Source of the DNA: Bacteroidales bacterium UBA1736
GTDB taxonomy: Bacteria; Bacteroidota; Bacteroidia; Bacteroidales; UBA932
DNA: 6,467 nucleotides
Direction: 5' to 3'
Assembly (NCBI GenBank): GCA_002315825.1
Contig: DCIC01000096.1
Location: 6,224-12,690 of the forward strand
Part shown: piece by piece, positions 6,390 to 6,467 of the stretch
Layout of the letters: the number at the start of each line of letters is the position of its first letter
How positions within the stretch are numbered: position 1 is the first letter of the stretch
The notes under the pieces: model-generated
The model's input: the letters and a program-made list of their open reading frames with translations, nothing else
What the model was told of the DNA's origin: nothing
The model's database searches: none
Made by a program: the position numbers and the translations under genes

Positions 6390-6467
6390 TTACTTGCAGA
6401 TTGCCTCGTATGCTGCGGCATCGAGAAGTTTCTCAAGTTCTGAAGGGTCGCTCATCTCGACCTTGAT
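6390..6467 (-). CDS. gcvH: Glycine cleavage system H protein, C-terminal end (runs off the window)
   Basis: Only the last 25 residues are present: an IKVEMSDPSELEKLLDAAAY stretch, then EAICK and a TAA stop. This matches the standard GcvH C-terminus (a SDPSEL..LLDA..Y pattern). GcvH is the small lipoylated shuttle that carries the aminomethyl group from P-protein to T-protein. The lipoyl-lysine region lies beyond the window edge and cannot be checked. The stop is 3 bp before the gcvPA start, confirming the gcvH-gcvPA-gcvPB order. Confidence 0.9.
   Translation of the reverse strand: MKVEMSDPSELEKLLDAAAYEAICK

Overview
The window looks like chromosomal DNA from a gut-type Bacteroidota, probably order Bacteroidales. 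The evidence is a Bacteroidetes-style Wza lipoprotein with a C-terminal membrane anchor, short AT-rich intergenic regions carrying TAnnTTTG-type -7 boxes, mostly weak or absent Shine-Dalgarno sequences, and protein sequences that resemble that group. The genus cannot be fixed by eye. A glycine decarboxylase split into two subunits would fit a Rikenellaceae/Alistipes-like lineage better than Bacteroides proper, but that is inference from memory.

Layout. (1) Positions 9-982, plus strand: the start of a capsule/exopolysaccharide export locus. It has a complete Wza-family outer-membrane export lipoprotein, followed 2 bp later by the first ~46 codons of a Wzz/Wzc-type chain-length/tyrosine-kinase gene. 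That second gene stops making sense near 955-960 and ends at a stop codon at 982. (2) Positions 983-1079: a short gap with a palindrome that may be a weak terminator for the next gene. (3) Positions 1080-2402, minus strand: an intact organophosphate:phosphate antiporter (GlpT/UhpT/UhpC family). (4) Positions 2403-2486: a compact divergent promoter region with two TATATTTG boxes in mirror orientation. (5) Positions 2487-3665, plus strand: an unrecognised 392-residue protein with a SAP/Rho-N-like N-terminus. (6) Positions 3658-6467, minus strand: the glycine cleavage operon, transcribed gcvH (C-terminal end only) > gcvPA > gcvPB, with 3-bp and -4-bp junctions.

How they work together. GcvPA and GcvPB form the PLP-dependent P-protein, which decarboxylates glycine and passes the aminomethyl group to lipoyl-GcvH. 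The antiporter and the unknown protein are separate transcription units. The unknown gene runs convergently into gcvPB, overlaps it by 8 bp, and carries what looks like the gcv operon's intrinsic terminator inside its own coding sequence (3589-3628, read on the minus strand).

No mobile element, CRISPR array, tRNA or rRNA was seen. The points most worth a second look are the abrupt loss of the Wzc-like gene (a real deletion or rearrangement of a capsule locus, or an assembly join), the uncharacterised 392-residue protein, and the terminator embedded in its 3' end. I see no convincing new multi-gene system here.
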